64,000 nt of DNA from JAIBJN01 sp963775625 (GTDB lineage: Bacteria > Actinomycetota > Thermoleophilia > Gaiellales > Gaiellaceae): positions 124,001-188,000 of the forward strand of contig CAVZJM010000004.1 of the NCBI GenBank assembly GCA_963775625.1. Reading direction: 5' to 3'. The translations under genes and the position numbers were made by a program. Positions within the stretch are counted from its first letter, which is position 1. Each line of letters starts with the position of its first letter. The notes under the pieces are model-generated. The model saw only the letters and a list, made by a program, of their open reading frames with translations, was not told the origin of the DNA and did not search any database. Positions 54,117 through 63,294 of the stretch are shown here, in pieces.

Positions 54117-55464
54117 CGTGATCGTCGTGCGCGTCATCCCGGCTCTGCTCGCCGCCCTGCTCCTGGCGCTCCTGGCCGGCTGCGGGAGCTCGGGCTCTGC
54201 GGGGAGCGCTGCCTCGGCCGTGCCCGAGGACGTCGCCGTCTACCTCTCGGTGGACACGTCCTTCGAGGGCGACCAGTGGCGCGCGGTGCGCGATCTGCTC
54301 GCGAAGTTCCCGGACGGGGAAGGCGCCCTCGACGAGCTGCTCGGGAAGGCCTCGGACAGCGCAGGCCTCTCGACGGACAAGCTGAAGGAGGCGCTCGGAT
54401 CCGAGGTCGGCATCGCAGTTCTCGACCTCCCGGTCGGCTACGAGGACCCCCCGCTCGTCATCCTGACCCAACCGAGCGACGAAGACGCCTTCAGGGAGCT
54501 CCTGGAAGACGGCGAGGCGGCCTTCGCCGAGGTGAACGGCTGGCAGGTCGCCGCCTCCGACGAGGCGACGCTCGAGCGCTACCGGGACGCGCTGGAAGGG
54601 CCGACGCTCGAGAGCTCCGCCGAGTTCGCGGAGACGATGGACGATCTCGCGGACGGGCTCGTCCACGCATACGTGAACGGCGAGGCGATCGTCGAGGCGT
54701 TCGCGTCCCAGCCGGGCTTCCCAGCCGGCGCGTTTCCGCTGCCCACCGGCGGTCAGATCGGATCGGTAGGGGCCGTCGTCAAGGCGGAGGGAAACGGCGT
54801 TCGGGTCGAGGGCAGGGCCGTCACCGCCCAGCAAGCCGAGGGCGGTGCGGAGGTCGAGCCCTACGCATCCGAGCTGGCCGAGGAGGTGCCGGGCGGCGTC
54901 CTTGCCTTCGTCTCCTCCAAGGGCCTGGGCGAAGGGCTGGCCGGCGGCGCCGGCGGCCTCGAGGGGCTGCTCCCCTTCGACCTGAACGAGGTCGCCGAGC
55001 TCTTCGCCGGGGAGACCGCCGTCTACGTCCGCCCCGGCGACCCCACGCCGTCGATCACGCTCGTGACCGAGGTCGACGACGAGGCGGCGGCGCTTCGGAC
55101 CGCCGAGGGGCTGGTCGGGCTGGCGGGCCCCGAGCAGCCGATCGTCGTCGAGGCCTTCGACGGCCTTCTCGCGGTCTCGAGCTCCCAGAAGGAGCTCGAC
55201 GCGCTTCGCGGCGACGGCCCGCGCCTCGACCAGGACGACCGCTTCGAGGAGGCTCTCGACGAGGCCGGCATGCCCGGCGAGACGATTGGCTTCGGCTACG
55301 TGGACGTCCAGGCCGCCGTGCCGCTCTTTCTCGGTCTCTCGGGCGCCGCCACCTCCGCGCCGCCGCAGGTCGGCGAGTATCTCGAGCCGCTCGGCGGGCT
55401 CGTCTTCTGGGGCGACGGAGACGGCGACGTGCAGCGCTTCTCGCTCTTCCTCGGCATCCACTAG
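54109..55464 (+). CDS. DUF3352-like secreted lipoprotein
   Basis: A 451-residue protein from ATG 54109, overlapping gpsA by eight bases. Signal with lipobox LLAGC (cleavage before Cys25). Mature part begins PEDVAVYLSVDTSFEGDQW and has FDLNEVAELFAGETAVYV, matching the DUF3352 pattern of repeated beta-rich segments. Function unknown. Confidence 0.8.
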   Translation: MSSVIVVRVIPALLAALLLALLAGCGSSGSAGSAASAVPEDVAVYLSVDTSFEGDQWRAVRDLLAKFPDGEGALDELLGKASDSAGLSTDKLKEALGSEVGIAVLDLPVGYEDPPLVILTQPSDEDAFRELLEDGEAAFAEVNGWQVAASDEATLERYRDALEGPTLESSAEFAETMDDLADGLVHAYVNGEAIVEAFASQPGFPAGAFPLPTGGQIGSVGAVVKAEGNGVRVEGRAVTAQQAEGGAEVEPYASELAEEVPGGVLAFVSSKGLGEGLAGGAGGLEGLLPFDLNEVAELFAGETAVYVRPGDPTPSITLVTEVDDEAAALRTAEGLVGLAGPEQPIVVEAFDGLLAVSSSQKELDALRGDGPRLDQDDRFEEALDEAGMPGETIGFGYVDVQAAVPLFLGLSGAATSAPPQVGEYLEPLGGLVFWGDGDGDVQRFSLFLGIH

Positions 55465-55489
55465 GGGCGCGTCGGTAGCCTTCTGCCCC

Positions 55490-56734
55490 ATGGCGGCGCG
55501 CGAGTTCCTCTTCACGTCCGAGTCCGTGACCGAGGGTCATCCGGACAAGGTGGCCGACCAGGTCTCGGACACGATCCTCGACCACGTCCTCGCCGACGAC
55601 CCCAACGGGCGCGTTGCCTGCGAGACCCTGGTGACGACGGGGCTCGTCGTCGTCGCGGGCGAGATCACGACCGAGACGTACGTCGACATCCCGCGCGTCG
55701 TCAGGAAGAAGATCCAGGAGATCGGCTACGACCGCGCCAAGTACGGCTTCGACGCGGACACGTGCGGCGTGATCGTGGCGCTCGACGAGCAGTCGCCGGA
55801 CATCGCCCAGGGCGTGGACAGCTCCTACGAGATGCAGCACGGCGACGACGACCCGCTCGACCAGATCGGCGCCGGCGATCAGGGGATGATGTTCGGGTAC
55901 GCCTGCACCGAGACCGAGGAGCTGATGCCGCTCCCGATCATGCTCGCGCACAAGATCGCCAAGCGGCTCTCGGAGGTGCGGAAGGCGCAGATCCTCCCGT
56001 ACCTGCGCCCGGACGGAAAGTCGCAGGTGACGATCCGCTACGAGGTGGACGAGCACGGGCGCCAGCGTCCCGTCGAGGTCGTGCGGGTGCTCGTCTCGAC
56101 CCAGCATCGCGACGGGCTCGACGAGGAGACGCTGATCAAGCCCGACCTGATCGAGCACGTCCTCCATCCGATTCTCCCGCGCGACCTCTACGACGAGCAC
56201 CGCTTTGAGGAGCGTGACTTTGTCCTCGTCAACCCGACCGGGAAGTTCGTGCTCGGCGGGCCGATGGGCGACACGGGCCTGACGGGCAGGAAGATCATCG
56301 TGGACACGTACGGCGGCGCCGCCCGCCACGGCGGCGGCGCGTTCTCCGGCAAGGACCCGACCAAGGTCGACCGCTCGGCGGCCTACGCAGCCCGCCACGT
56401 GGCGAAGAACGTCGTCGCCGCCGGCCTGGCCGACCGCTGCGAGCTGCAGGTCGCCTACGCGATCGGAGTCGCCCACCCGGTCTCGATCGAGCTCGAGTGC
56501 TTCGGCACCGAGCGGCTCTCCCTCGCGCGCATCGAGGAGCTCGTCCGCGAGCACTTCGACCTGCGCCCGGGCGCCATCCTCCGCGACCTCGACCTGCGGC
56601 GGCCGATCTACGCGAGGACGGCCGCCTACGGCCACTTCGGCCGCGCCGACCACGACTTCACGTGGGAGCGGACGGAGCAAGCGGACGCCCTCCGCGCCGC
56701 CGCCGGCCTGACGGCCGAAGTCCCAGCCTCCTAG
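55490..56734 (+). CDS. metK: S-adenosylmethionine synthetase
   Basis: A 414-residue enzyme from ATG 55490. Motifs: TSESVTEGHPDKVADQVSD, GAGDQGMMFGYA, GRKIIVDTYGGAARHGGGAF, SGKDPTKVDRSAAY. Makes SAM from methionine and ATP. The leader is only about 25 bp, so no SAM riboswitch fits upstream. Confidence 0.96.
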   Translation: MAAREFLFTSESVTEGHPDKVADQVSDTILDHVLADDPNGRVACETLVTTGLVVVAGEITTETYVDIPRVVRKKIQEIGYDRAKYGFDADTCGVIVALDEQSPDIAQGVDSSYEMQHGDDDPLDQIGAGDQGMMFGYACTETEELMPLPIMLAHKIAKRLSEVRKAQILPYLRPDGKSQVTIRYEVDEHGRQRPVEVVRVLVSTQHRDGLDEETLIKPDLIEHVLHPILPRDLYDEHRFEERDFVLVNPTGKFVLGGPMGDTGLTGRKIIVDTYGGAARHGGGAFSGKDPTKVDRSAAYAARHVAKNVVAAGLADRCELQVAYAIGVAHPVSIELECFGTERLSLARIEELVREHFDLRPGAILRDLDLRRPIYARTAAYGHFGRADHDFTWERTEQADALRAAAGLTAEVPAS

Positions 56735-56925
56735 TCGCCGACCGCGATCGTCTCCTACGTGCCGCCACCCGGCCTTGTGCTCCACGCGCACAAACGCTCG
56801 GTGGCGGGATGGCAGCGTCCCCATCCGCCGCCGACGTGGCCGAAAACGGCACGGGTGGGGCTTGTGCGCGTGAAACACAAGCGCGGTGGCGCCGCCGAAC
56901 TCGGGGCGTCGCGGTCGGAAGGAGA
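56732..56925. repeat. About 190-bp long-hairpin element after metK
   Basis: Outer arms CCGACCGCGA (56738-56747) and TCGCGGTCGG (56909-56918) pair perfectly. Inner arms CGCCACCCGGCCTTGTG with CACGCGCACAA pair imperfectly with TTGTGCGCGTG and CACAAGCGCGGTGGCG. It starts at the metK TAG stop. No gene is seen in this gap. Confidence 0.65.
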
Positions 56926-56936
56926 GGGGAGCCCGG

Positions 56937-57623
56937 CTACGCGGCGGGCCTGACGAAGAGGCCGGCTGCGGCCCTCTCGCCGATGGCGCGCTCGTCGCCG
57001 TCGACGGTGAGGGCGAACTGGCCCGCCGCCGGCTCGGCGCGGCGGAGCTCGACGTGGGCGCCGGGGACGAGGCCCTCGTCGTAGTACCAGTGCAGGAGCT
57101 CGCCGTCGTGCTCGGCCAGGCGGACGATCTCGGCGCTCTCGCCCTCGGCGAGGTCGTTCAGCGGCTTCAGCTCCCGGTTCTCGGCCTGCTCGAAGTTGAC
57201 GTCGACGGGCCACCCGTGCGGGCAGCGGTCGGGGTTGCCGAGCTGCTTCTCGATCCGCTCGACCATGTCGTCGGTGAACGTGTTCCCCAGCAGGTCCGCC
57301 TGCACGTGCGCCTCGGCGGCGGTATAGCCCATGAAGTCGGTGAGGAGCCGCTCGATAATGCGGTGCTTGCGGACGACGCGCTCGGCGATCGCGCGGCCCT
57401 GCTCGGTCAGGATCGCCTCCTTGTGCTCGCCGCGCTCGACGAGCCCGTCGGCCTCGAGGCGCTTCAGCATCTCGCCCGCGGACGCGCGTGAGACGCCGAG
57501 CATGTCGGCGACGCGGACGGCGAGCGTGGGCGCGCCCTTGGTGTCCGGCTTGTACTCCCCGATGGGAAAAGCCAGGAAGTAGATCGTCTCGAGATAGTCG
57601 TCGACCGAGTGCCCAGCCGCCAT
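56937..57623 (-). CDS. DtxR/MntR-family metal-dependent regulator
   Basis: A 228-residue protein from ATG 57623. Winged helix: VDDYLETIYFLAF, LAVRVADMLGVSRASAGEML, EAILTEQGRAIAERVVRKHR. Dimerisation/metal region: ERLLTDFMGYTAAEAHVQAD, NPDRCPHGWP. C-terminal SH3-like FeoA domain (about 150-225). Controls iron or manganese genes. Starts 18 bp from divergent priA, so it probably shares or affects that promoter. Confidence 0.9.
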   Translation of the reverse strand: MAAGHSVDDYLETIYFLAFPIGEYKPDTKGAPTLAVRVADMLGVSRASAGEMLKRLEADGLVERGEHKEAILTEQGRAIAERVVRKHRIIERLLTDFMGYTAAEAHVQADLLGNTFTDDMVERIEKQLGNPDRCPHGWPVDVNFEQAENRELKPLNDLAEGESAEIVRLAEHDGELLHWYYDEGLVPGAHVELRRAEPAAGQFALTVDGDERAIGERAAAGLFVRPAA

Positions 57624-57641
57624 GTCAGCGATGATTTTACC

Positions 57642-59588
57642 GTGGCTCGGTTCGCCTCCGTCGTGCCGCTCGTCTCGGCGCGCGCCGTCGCGCGGCCCTT
57701 CACCTACCTCGCGGACGGGCTGGAGAAGGGCGCCGTCGTCTCGGTCCGCTTCGGGAAGGCGAAGCGCCGCGGCGTCGTCGTCGGGCTCGAGGAGGAGGCG
57801 CCGCCCGAGGTCCAGCCCGTCGCCGTCGAAGGCGTGCTCGGAGCCGTTCCCGCTCCTCTCGTCGACCTCGCGCTCTGGGTCGCCGAGTACTACGGCTCGA
57901 CCCCGGCACGGGCGCTCGGGCTCGTCGCGCCCGCCGCGCCGGCGCGCCGCCCGGGGGCGAAGCGGCGGCTTCGCCAGGACGACCTGCCGGGGGAGCAGGC
58001 GCCGGCCGCGCCGAGCGAGACGCAGGCAGCTGCACTGGAGCGGATCGGGGCCGCCCTGGACGGCGGCGGCGGCGGTGGCGGCGCGTTCCTGCTCTACGGC
58101 GCCACCGGGAGCGGCAAGACGGAGGTCTACCTGCGCGCCTGCGAGCAGGCGCTCGCGCGCGGGCGCGGTGCGATCGTGCTCGTCCCCGAGATCGCCCTCA
58201 CCCCGCAGGCGCTCGGGCGGTTCCGCGCGCGCTTCGGCGAGCGGGTGGCCGTCCTCCATTCCGCGCTGACGGAGGCGGAGCGGCGCGACGAGCGCGAGCG
58301 GATCGCCTCGGGCGAGGCGCCGATCGTCGTCGGGGCCCGCTCCGCGGTCTTCGCCCCGGTGCCCGCGCTGGGGCTGATCTGCGTCGACGAGGAGCACGAC
58401 GCCTCCTACAAGCAGGAGTCGGATCCCCGCTACGACGCCCGCACCGTGGCTGCGAAGCGTGCGGCGCTCGAAGGCGCGGTCGCCGTCTTCGGCAGCGCCA
58501 CCCCGAGACCGGAGAGCTGGCGATCCCTCGAGCAGCTCGAGCTCGGCGGCCGGCTCGCCGGCCCGCTTCCGTCCGTGCAGGTCGTCGACCTGCGGCGGGA
58601 GGCCGGCTATCCGCTGTCCGCGCCGCTGCTCGCCGAGCTCGGCAAGCTCGCGGACCGTGGCGGCAAGGCGATCCTGCTCCTCAACCGTCGCGGCGTGTCG
58701 CCGGCCCTCCACTGCCGCGCCTGCGGGCTGACGCTCCGGTGCCCGGACTGCGACGTGGCGCTCGCCCTCCACGGGGACGGCCGGCTCCACTGCCACCACT
58801 GCGGGCGCCGTCAGCCCGCGCCGGAGCTGTGCCCCGCCTGCGGCGCCGCCGAGGTGGCCCGCCTCGGCGCCGGGACGGAGAAGCTCGAGGCCGAGCTCGC
58901 CGCCCGCCTGCCGGAGCTGGAGCGCTTCCGCCTCGATGCCGACGTCGCGGGCAGGCCCGGCGGGCTGAGCCAGGTCTTGACGGGCTTCGCCGCCTGCGAG
59001 CGGGGGGTGCTCCTGGGCACGCAGATGGTGGCGAAAGGGCATCACTTCGAGGGCGTCGCGCTCGCCGCGGTCGTGGACGCCGACACCGCCCTCGGCCTCC
59101 CCGACTTCCGCGCGGAGGAGCGCACCTTCCAGCTCGTGACGCAGCTGGCCGGCAGGAGCGGCCGCGACGCCCCGGGCCGCGTGGTCGTGCAGACCTACCA
59201 GCCGGATGCCCGCCCGATCGCGCTCGCCGCCCGCCACGACGTGGTGGAGTTTCTCGCCGGCGAGCTCGAGCGCAGGCGCGAGCTCGGGTATCCGCCGTTC
59301 CGCCATCTCGTCCGCATCACGGTCACGGGGCCGGGAATCACCGGCCCAGAGCGCGTCCTCGCCGAGCTCCGCGTGGAGCTCGGGCGCTCGGAGGCCGCCG
59401 CCGACCTGCTCGGGCCCGCGCCGCTCCTGCGTCTGCGGGGACGCCATCGCGCGCAGCTCCTCGTCAAGACCGGAGCGCCGCGCAGCCTGGCCTCGCGCGT
59501 CGCCGGCCTCCTCGCGGCGGCCGCCCCGGCCATGCGCCGGGACGACCTCGCCGTGTCGGTGGACGTGGATCCGCAGGGCGTTTCCTGA
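57642..59588 (+). CDS. priA: Primosomal protein N' (replication restart helicase PriA)
   Basis: A 648-residue protein from GTG 57642. Walker A GATGSGKTEVY, Walker B DEEHDASYKQ, zinc-binding cysteines from C358 (CRACG, CPDCD, CHHCG, CPACG), and GTQMVAKGHHFEGVALAAVVDADT. Many actinobacterial PriA proteins have degraded helicase motifs, but here they look intact. Restarts stalled forks. Confidence 0.94.
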   Translation: MARFASVVPLVSARAVARPFTYLADGLEKGAVVSVRFGKAKRRGVVVGLEEEAPPEVQPVAVEGVLGAVPAPLVDLALWVAEYYGSTPARALGLVAPAAPARRPGAKRRLRQDDLPGEQAPAAPSETQAAALERIGAALDGGGGGGGAFLLYGATGSGKTEVYLRACEQALARGRGAIVLVPEIALTPQALGRFRARFGERVAVLHSALTEAERRDERERIASGEAPIVVGARSAVFAPVPALGLICVDEEHDASYKQESDPRYDARTVAAKRAALEGAVAVFGSATPRPESWRSLEQLELGGRLAGPLPSVQVVDLRREAGYPLSAPLLAELGKLADRGGKAILLLNRRGVSPALHCRACGLTLRCPDCDVALALHGDGRLHCHHCGRRQPAPELCPACGAAEVARLGAGTEKLEAELAARLPELERFRLDADVAGRPGGLSQVLTGFAACERGVLLGTQMVAKGHHFEGVALAAVVDADTALGLPDFRAEERTFQLVTQLAGRSGRDAPGRVVVQTYQPDARPIALAARHDVVEFLAGELERRRELGYPPFRHLVRITVTGPGITGPERVLAELRVELGRSEAAADLLGPAPLLRLRGRHRAQLLVKTGAPRSLASRVAGLLAAAAPAMRRDDLAVSVDVDPQGVS

Positions 59589-59671
59589 CCCGAGCCTCCA
59601 GTTGTCGTCAGGGCGCCCGCTCGTGATCGACTCGAACCACGGAGCGCTCTGGCTTTAGACTTCTCCCCCTC

Positions 59672-60253
59672 GTGGGTCAGGTCGAAGGCCAGGTTCGCAG
59701 CGAACAGCTCGACGCCGAGCGGGAAGCACGGCGTCGCGCTGCGCTCGTGCAGATCCGCCAGTACCCCGACCCGGCGCTGCGGATGCGCGCGAACGAAGTC
59801 GAGGACGTGGACGATGCCGTCGCGGAGCTCGTCGAGCGCATGACGAAGCTGATGCAGGAGGCTCGCGGCGTCGGGCTGGCGGCGCCCCAGGTCGGCGTCC
59901 TCAGGCGCGTCCTCGTCTACCAGGCCTCGGACGAGGATCCCGTGGTGGCGCTTGTCAACCCGCGCCTCGCGGGGAGCTCGGACGAGCAGGAGACGCTCGA
60001 CGAGGGGTGCCTCTCCCTCGGCGCCTCGGCGGTCGTCGTGCCGGTGTCGCGTCCGGCCACCGTCACGGTCGAAGCGGTGACTCCGGGCGGGGAACAGGTG
60101 ACCGTGGAGGCCGAGGGCCTCGAGGCCAGGGTGATCCAGCACGAGCTCGACCACCTCGACGGGGTGCTGATCCTCGACCGGACGACCCCGGAAGACCGAC
60201 GCGAGGCGCTCGCGCAGCTCCGTCCGCAGCCGATCCTCGGGCCCCTCGTGTGA
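59672..60253 (+). CDS. def: Peptide deformylase
   Basis: A 193-residue enzyme from GTG 59672 with about 28 extra N-terminal residues before QIRQYPDPALR. Motifs GVGLAAPQVG, EGCLSLG (metal Cys) and QHELDHLDGVLILDR (HExxH). Removes formyl from nascent proteins; fmt follows 10 bp later. Confidence 0.93.
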   Translation: MGQVEGQVRSEQLDAEREARRRAALVQIRQYPDPALRMRANEVEDVDDAVAELVERMTKLMQEARGVGLAAPQVGVLRRVLVYQASDEDPVVALVNPRLAGSSDEQETLDEGCLSLGASAVVVPVSRPATVTVEAVTPGGEQVTVEAEGLEARVIQHELDHLDGVLILDRTTPEDRREALAQLRPQPILGPLV

Positions 60254-60263
60254 GCGTTGGTCG

Positions 60264-61076
60264 ATGAGTATCGCGGTCGCGGCGACGGGGACGTTCGGCG
60301 CGGGGATCCTCGACGGCCTCGCCGCCCGCCGGGAGATCGAGCTCCTGCTCACGAAGCCCGACAGCTCCCAGGGCCGCGGGCGCAAGAAGCTGCCCTCGCC
60401 GGCCAAGGCGGTCGCGCTCGAGCACCAGCTCGCCGTCCAGCAACCGGACCGCCTCACCGAGTTCCCCGGGAACGCGCGCATCGTGATCGTCGCCGACTAC
60501 GGCGTGCTCGTCCCCGAGAGGCTGCTCGCCGACAGGCTCTGGCTGAACGTCCATCCCTCGCTCCTGCCGCGATGGCGGGGGCCGGCCCCCGTAGAGCGCG
60601 CGATCATGGAGGGAGACCGGGAGACCGGCGTGACCATCCACCGGACGACCGCGGAGCTCGACGCGGGGCCCATCGCCGCCCAGCGCCGCTTCCCGATCGG
60701 CCCCGAGGACGACGCCGGCGTCGTCTTCGAGCGCGCGACCCGCGTCGCGCTCGAGCTCCTCGACGAGGTCTTCGCCGAGCCGACGTTCGTTCCCCAGCCT
60801 GAGGTGGGCATCACCCATGCCGACAAGATCGCCGCCGCCGATCGTGACCTGGACTGGACGCTGCCGCCGGAGGTGAACCTCAACCGGATCCGGGCGCTCT
60901 CGCCGCACATCGGGGCGCGAGGGCTCGTCGACGGCCGGCGGCTGATCATCTGGCGGGGGCGGCCGGCGCGGCCCGAGGCGACGTTCGTGGCCGGCGGCAT
61001 CGAGCCGCTGGAGGTGCAGCGGGAGGGAGGCCGCCGTATGCCCGTGGAGGAGTACCTCCGCGGACTGCGGAAGTGA
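60264..61076 (+). CDS. fmt: Methionyl-tRNA formyltransferase
   Basis: A 270-residue enzyme from ATG 60264. Motif NVHPSLLPRWRGPAPVERAI, plus DRETGVTIHRTTAELDAGPI and a C-terminal domain. About 40 residues shorter than E. coli Fmt, mostly in the N-terminal loop and C-terminal domain. Formylates initiator tRNA. Its stop overlaps rsmB (GTGA). Confidence 0.93.
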   Translation: MSIAVAATGTFGAGILDGLAARREIELLLTKPDSSQGRGRKKLPSPAKAVALEHQLAVQQPDRLTEFPGNARIVIVADYGVLVPERLLADRLWLNVHPSLLPRWRGPAPVERAIMEGDRETGVTIHRTTAELDAGPIAAQRRFPIGPEDDAGVVFERATRVALELLDEVFAEPTFVPQPEVGITHADKIAAADRDLDWTLPPEVNLNRIRALSPHIGARGLVDGRRLIIWRGRPARPEATFVAGGIEPLEVQREGGRRMPVEEYLRGLRK

Positions 61077-62263
61077 CAACGGCGAGAGCGGTCGCGGCCC
61101 GGGTCGTCCAACGGGTCTTCGAGGAGGACGCCTACGCGGACCGGGCGTTCAGAAGCGCCGCCGAGCCCCTGGACGCGCGCGACCGCGCCTTTGCGCAGCA
61201 GATCGCGTACGGCACGGTGCAGCGGGTGCGGACGCTCGACCATGCGATCGAGACGCTGGGCCGCCGGCCGGTGCGAAAGCTCGACCCGCCCGTTCGCGCC
61301 GCGCTTCGCACCGGGGCCTACCAGCTCGCCTACCTGGACGGCGTCCCGGCGCACGCAGCGGTGCACGAGTCGGTCGAGCTCGTGCGGGACGCCGGGCTCG
61401 AGCGGGCCGTCCCCTTCACGAACGCGGTGCTCCGGAGGCTCGCCGACGGCCTCCCCGACCTGCTCGCGCGCCTCCACGAGGAGACGCCGTCCGCCGCCGC
61501 GCTCCTGCACTCCTACCCGGACTGGATCGCGGAGACCTGGTGGCGGGAGCTGGGCGCGGACGCGGCGCGAGCGCTGATGCGGGCGCAGAACGAGCCTCCG
61601 GAGACCGCGGTTCGCACGCCCGAGGGGCCGAAGGTGGTGGGCTCGATCCCGCCTGGGTGGCTGGAGAGCGGATACGCCTGGCCGCAGAGCCGTGGCTCGC
61701 AGCTGGCCGGCGCCGCAGTGGGCGCACGCGCCGGAGAGCGGATCCTCGACCTCTGCGCGGCGCCCGGAGGCAAGGCGACGCAGCTGGCGGCGGCGGGCGC
61801 CGAGGTGGTCGCCGTCGAGAAGCATCCCGGCCGTGCCCGGGAGCTGGCCGAGAACGCACGCCGGCTCGGCGTCGAGCTGACCGTGGTCAACGCCGACGCG
61901 CTGGCGCTCCCGGACGACCTCGGCGGCTTCGACCGCGCGCTCGTCGACGCCCCCTGCTCCGGGCTCGGCGTCCTCAACTCCCGCCCGGACCTGCGCTGGC
62001 GCGCCGAGCCGCTGCCGGAGCTCCAGCTCGACCTGCTCCGCGTCGCCGCGGAGAGGGTGCGGCCCGCGGGCACGGTCACGTTCGCCGTCTGCACCATCCA
62101 CCGCGCCGAGAACGAGGACGTCGTCGACGCCCTGGGCCTGCCCGTCGAGGATCTCGGTGCGGAGTGGCCCGAGCACCGGCATCCACGACGTCCGGAGTTC
62201 CTGCTCACGCTTCCGCACGTCCACGGGACTTCGGGTTTTTTCATCGCCCGGATGCGGGTCTAA
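61073..62263 (+). CDS. rsmB: 16S rRNA m5C methyltransferase RsmB
   Basis: A 396-residue protein from GTG 61073. N-terminal NusB-like domain (AVAARVVQRVFEEDAYADRA), then SAM motifs LDLCAAPGGKATQLAA, VDAPCSGLGVL (catalytic Cys) and VCTIHRAEN (second Cys). Modifies C967 of 16S rRNA in relatives. The TAA stop lies within a repeat arm. Confidence 0.93.
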   Translation: MTTARAVAARVVQRVFEEDAYADRAFRSAAEPLDARDRAFAQQIAYGTVQRVRTLDHAIETLGRRPVRKLDPPVRAALRTGAYQLAYLDGVPAHAAVHESVELVRDAGLERAVPFTNAVLRRLADGLPDLLARLHEETPSAAALLHSYPDWIAETWWRELGADAARALMRAQNEPPETAVRTPEGPKVVGSIPPGWLESGYAWPQSRGSQLAGAAVGARAGERILDLCAAPGGKATQLAAAGAEVVAVEKHPGRARELAENARRLGVELTVVNADALALPDDLGGFDRALVDAPCSGLGVLNSRPDLRWRAEPLPELQLDLLRVAAERVRPAGTVTFAVCTIHRAENEDVVDALGLPVEDLGAEWPEHRHPRRPEFLLTLPHVHGTSGFFIARMRV

Positions 62264-62324
62264 GAACCCGTCTCAAAATGAAGCCTTGTGCCGTCGAACG
62301 GATCATTCTGAAACGAGTTCCAAG
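62261..62324. repeat. Short hairpin related to the 63117 element, after rsmB
   Basis: TAAGAACCCGTCTCAAAATGA (from 62261) pairs imperfectly with TCATTCTGAAACGAGTTCCAA (62303-62323). Its first ten bases, TAAGAACCCG, are identical to the left end of the element at 63117. It is probably a deleted or mini version and could work as a terminator. Confidence 0.6.
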
Positions 62325-62381
62325 CCGCGACGAGCGGATACGCTCGCCTGATGCAGACCTCCGGCCGGCCGCCCTCCGCTC

Positions 62382-63119
62382 ATGACTGACTGGGATCGAC
62401 TGTTCGACGAGCTCTACCTCAGGACCTACGCGCCCCTTCAGCCCGACGAGGACGCCGAACAGCTCGCGCTCGGCGCAATGCGGCTGGCGGCCTGCGATCC
62501 TCCGGCCGACGTCCTCGACGCCGCGTGCGGCTTCGGCCGCCACTCCCGCGTGCTCGCCCGCGCCGGCTACGCGGTCGTGGGTCTCGACCGCTCGCCCGTG
62601 CTCCTGGCCGAGGCACGGCGACGCTCGGAGGGCGACGACGGTCCGAGCTGGGTGGAGGGCGACTACCGGGAGCTGCCGTTCCCGCCCGAGAGCTTCGACG
62701 CGGTCGCCAACCTGTTCAGCTCGTTCGGCTTCTTCGGCGACCGTGAGGATTCACAGGTGCTCGGCGAGTTCAGGCGCGTCCTACGTCCCGGTGGGGCGCT
62801 CGTCCTCGAGACGATGCACCGAGACCGCCTGATGACCGTCCTGGACGAGAGAGGCTGGGACGAGCTCCCAGACGGTGCCATTCGCCTCGAGCGTCGCGCC
62901 TTCGACTCGGTGGAGGGGGTCGTCGAGGTGGCGCTCACGTGCTGGCGGAAGGGCGGCGATCCCACGACGGTCGAGTATCGGCTGCGGGTGTACACGGCCA
63001 CCGAGCTCGCGCGCATGGCAGCCGAGGCCGGCTTCGCGGAGACCGCGTTCTACGGCGACCCGGAAGGCGGTCCGTTCACCCGGGAGAGCCGGCTCGTTCT
63101 CGTTGCCAGGACGGCCTAA
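62382..63119 (+). CDS. Class I SAM-dependent methyltransferase
   Basis: A 245-residue methyltransferase from ATG 62382. SAM motif VLDAACGFGRHSRVLARAGY, acidic VGLDRSP, and FDAVANLFSSFGFF; later VLRPGGALVLETMHRDRL. Substrate unknown. Its stop is the TAA of the next repeat element. Confidence 0.88.
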   Translation: MTDWDRLFDELYLRTYAPLQPDEDAEQLALGAMRLAACDPPADVLDAACGFGRHSRVLARAGYAVVGLDRSPVLLAEARRRSEGDDGPSWVEGDYRELPFPPESFDAVANLFSSFGFFGDREDSQVLGEFRRVLRPGGALVLETMHRDRLMTVLDERGWDELPDGAIRLERRAFDSVEGVVEVALTCWRKGGDPTTVEYRLRVYTATELARMAAEAGFAETAFYGDPEGGPFTRESRLVLVARTA

Positions 63120-63286
63120 GAACCCGAACCAAAATGAAGCCTTGAGCCGCCGCGACGCCCTGGGCGGCGCGCTGCGGCGTCCTCGGTTGCGCCCGTAGCC
63201 TCGGCTACGAACGCGCCCTGCGTCCTTGCATCGCACTCACCCAGGACGCCGCGCCGACGAAGCGTCATCCTGGTTCGGGTTCTAAG
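63117..63286. repeat. 170-bp long-hairpin element, copy 3, before rpe
   Basis: Left end TAAGAACCCGAACCAAAATG and right end ATCCTGGTTCGGGTTCTAAG pair with few mismatches. The interior CGCCCGTAGCCTCGGCTACG and CGCGCCCTGCGTCCTTGCAT matches copies 1 and 2. The upstream gene's TAA is its first triplet, and rpe starts nine bases past its right end. Confidence 0.78.
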
Positions 63287-63294
63287 ATCGAGCC

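Noticed and set aside
55465..55489. Possible SAM riboswitch before metK
   Set aside because: Only about 25 bases lie between the genes; too short for any known class.
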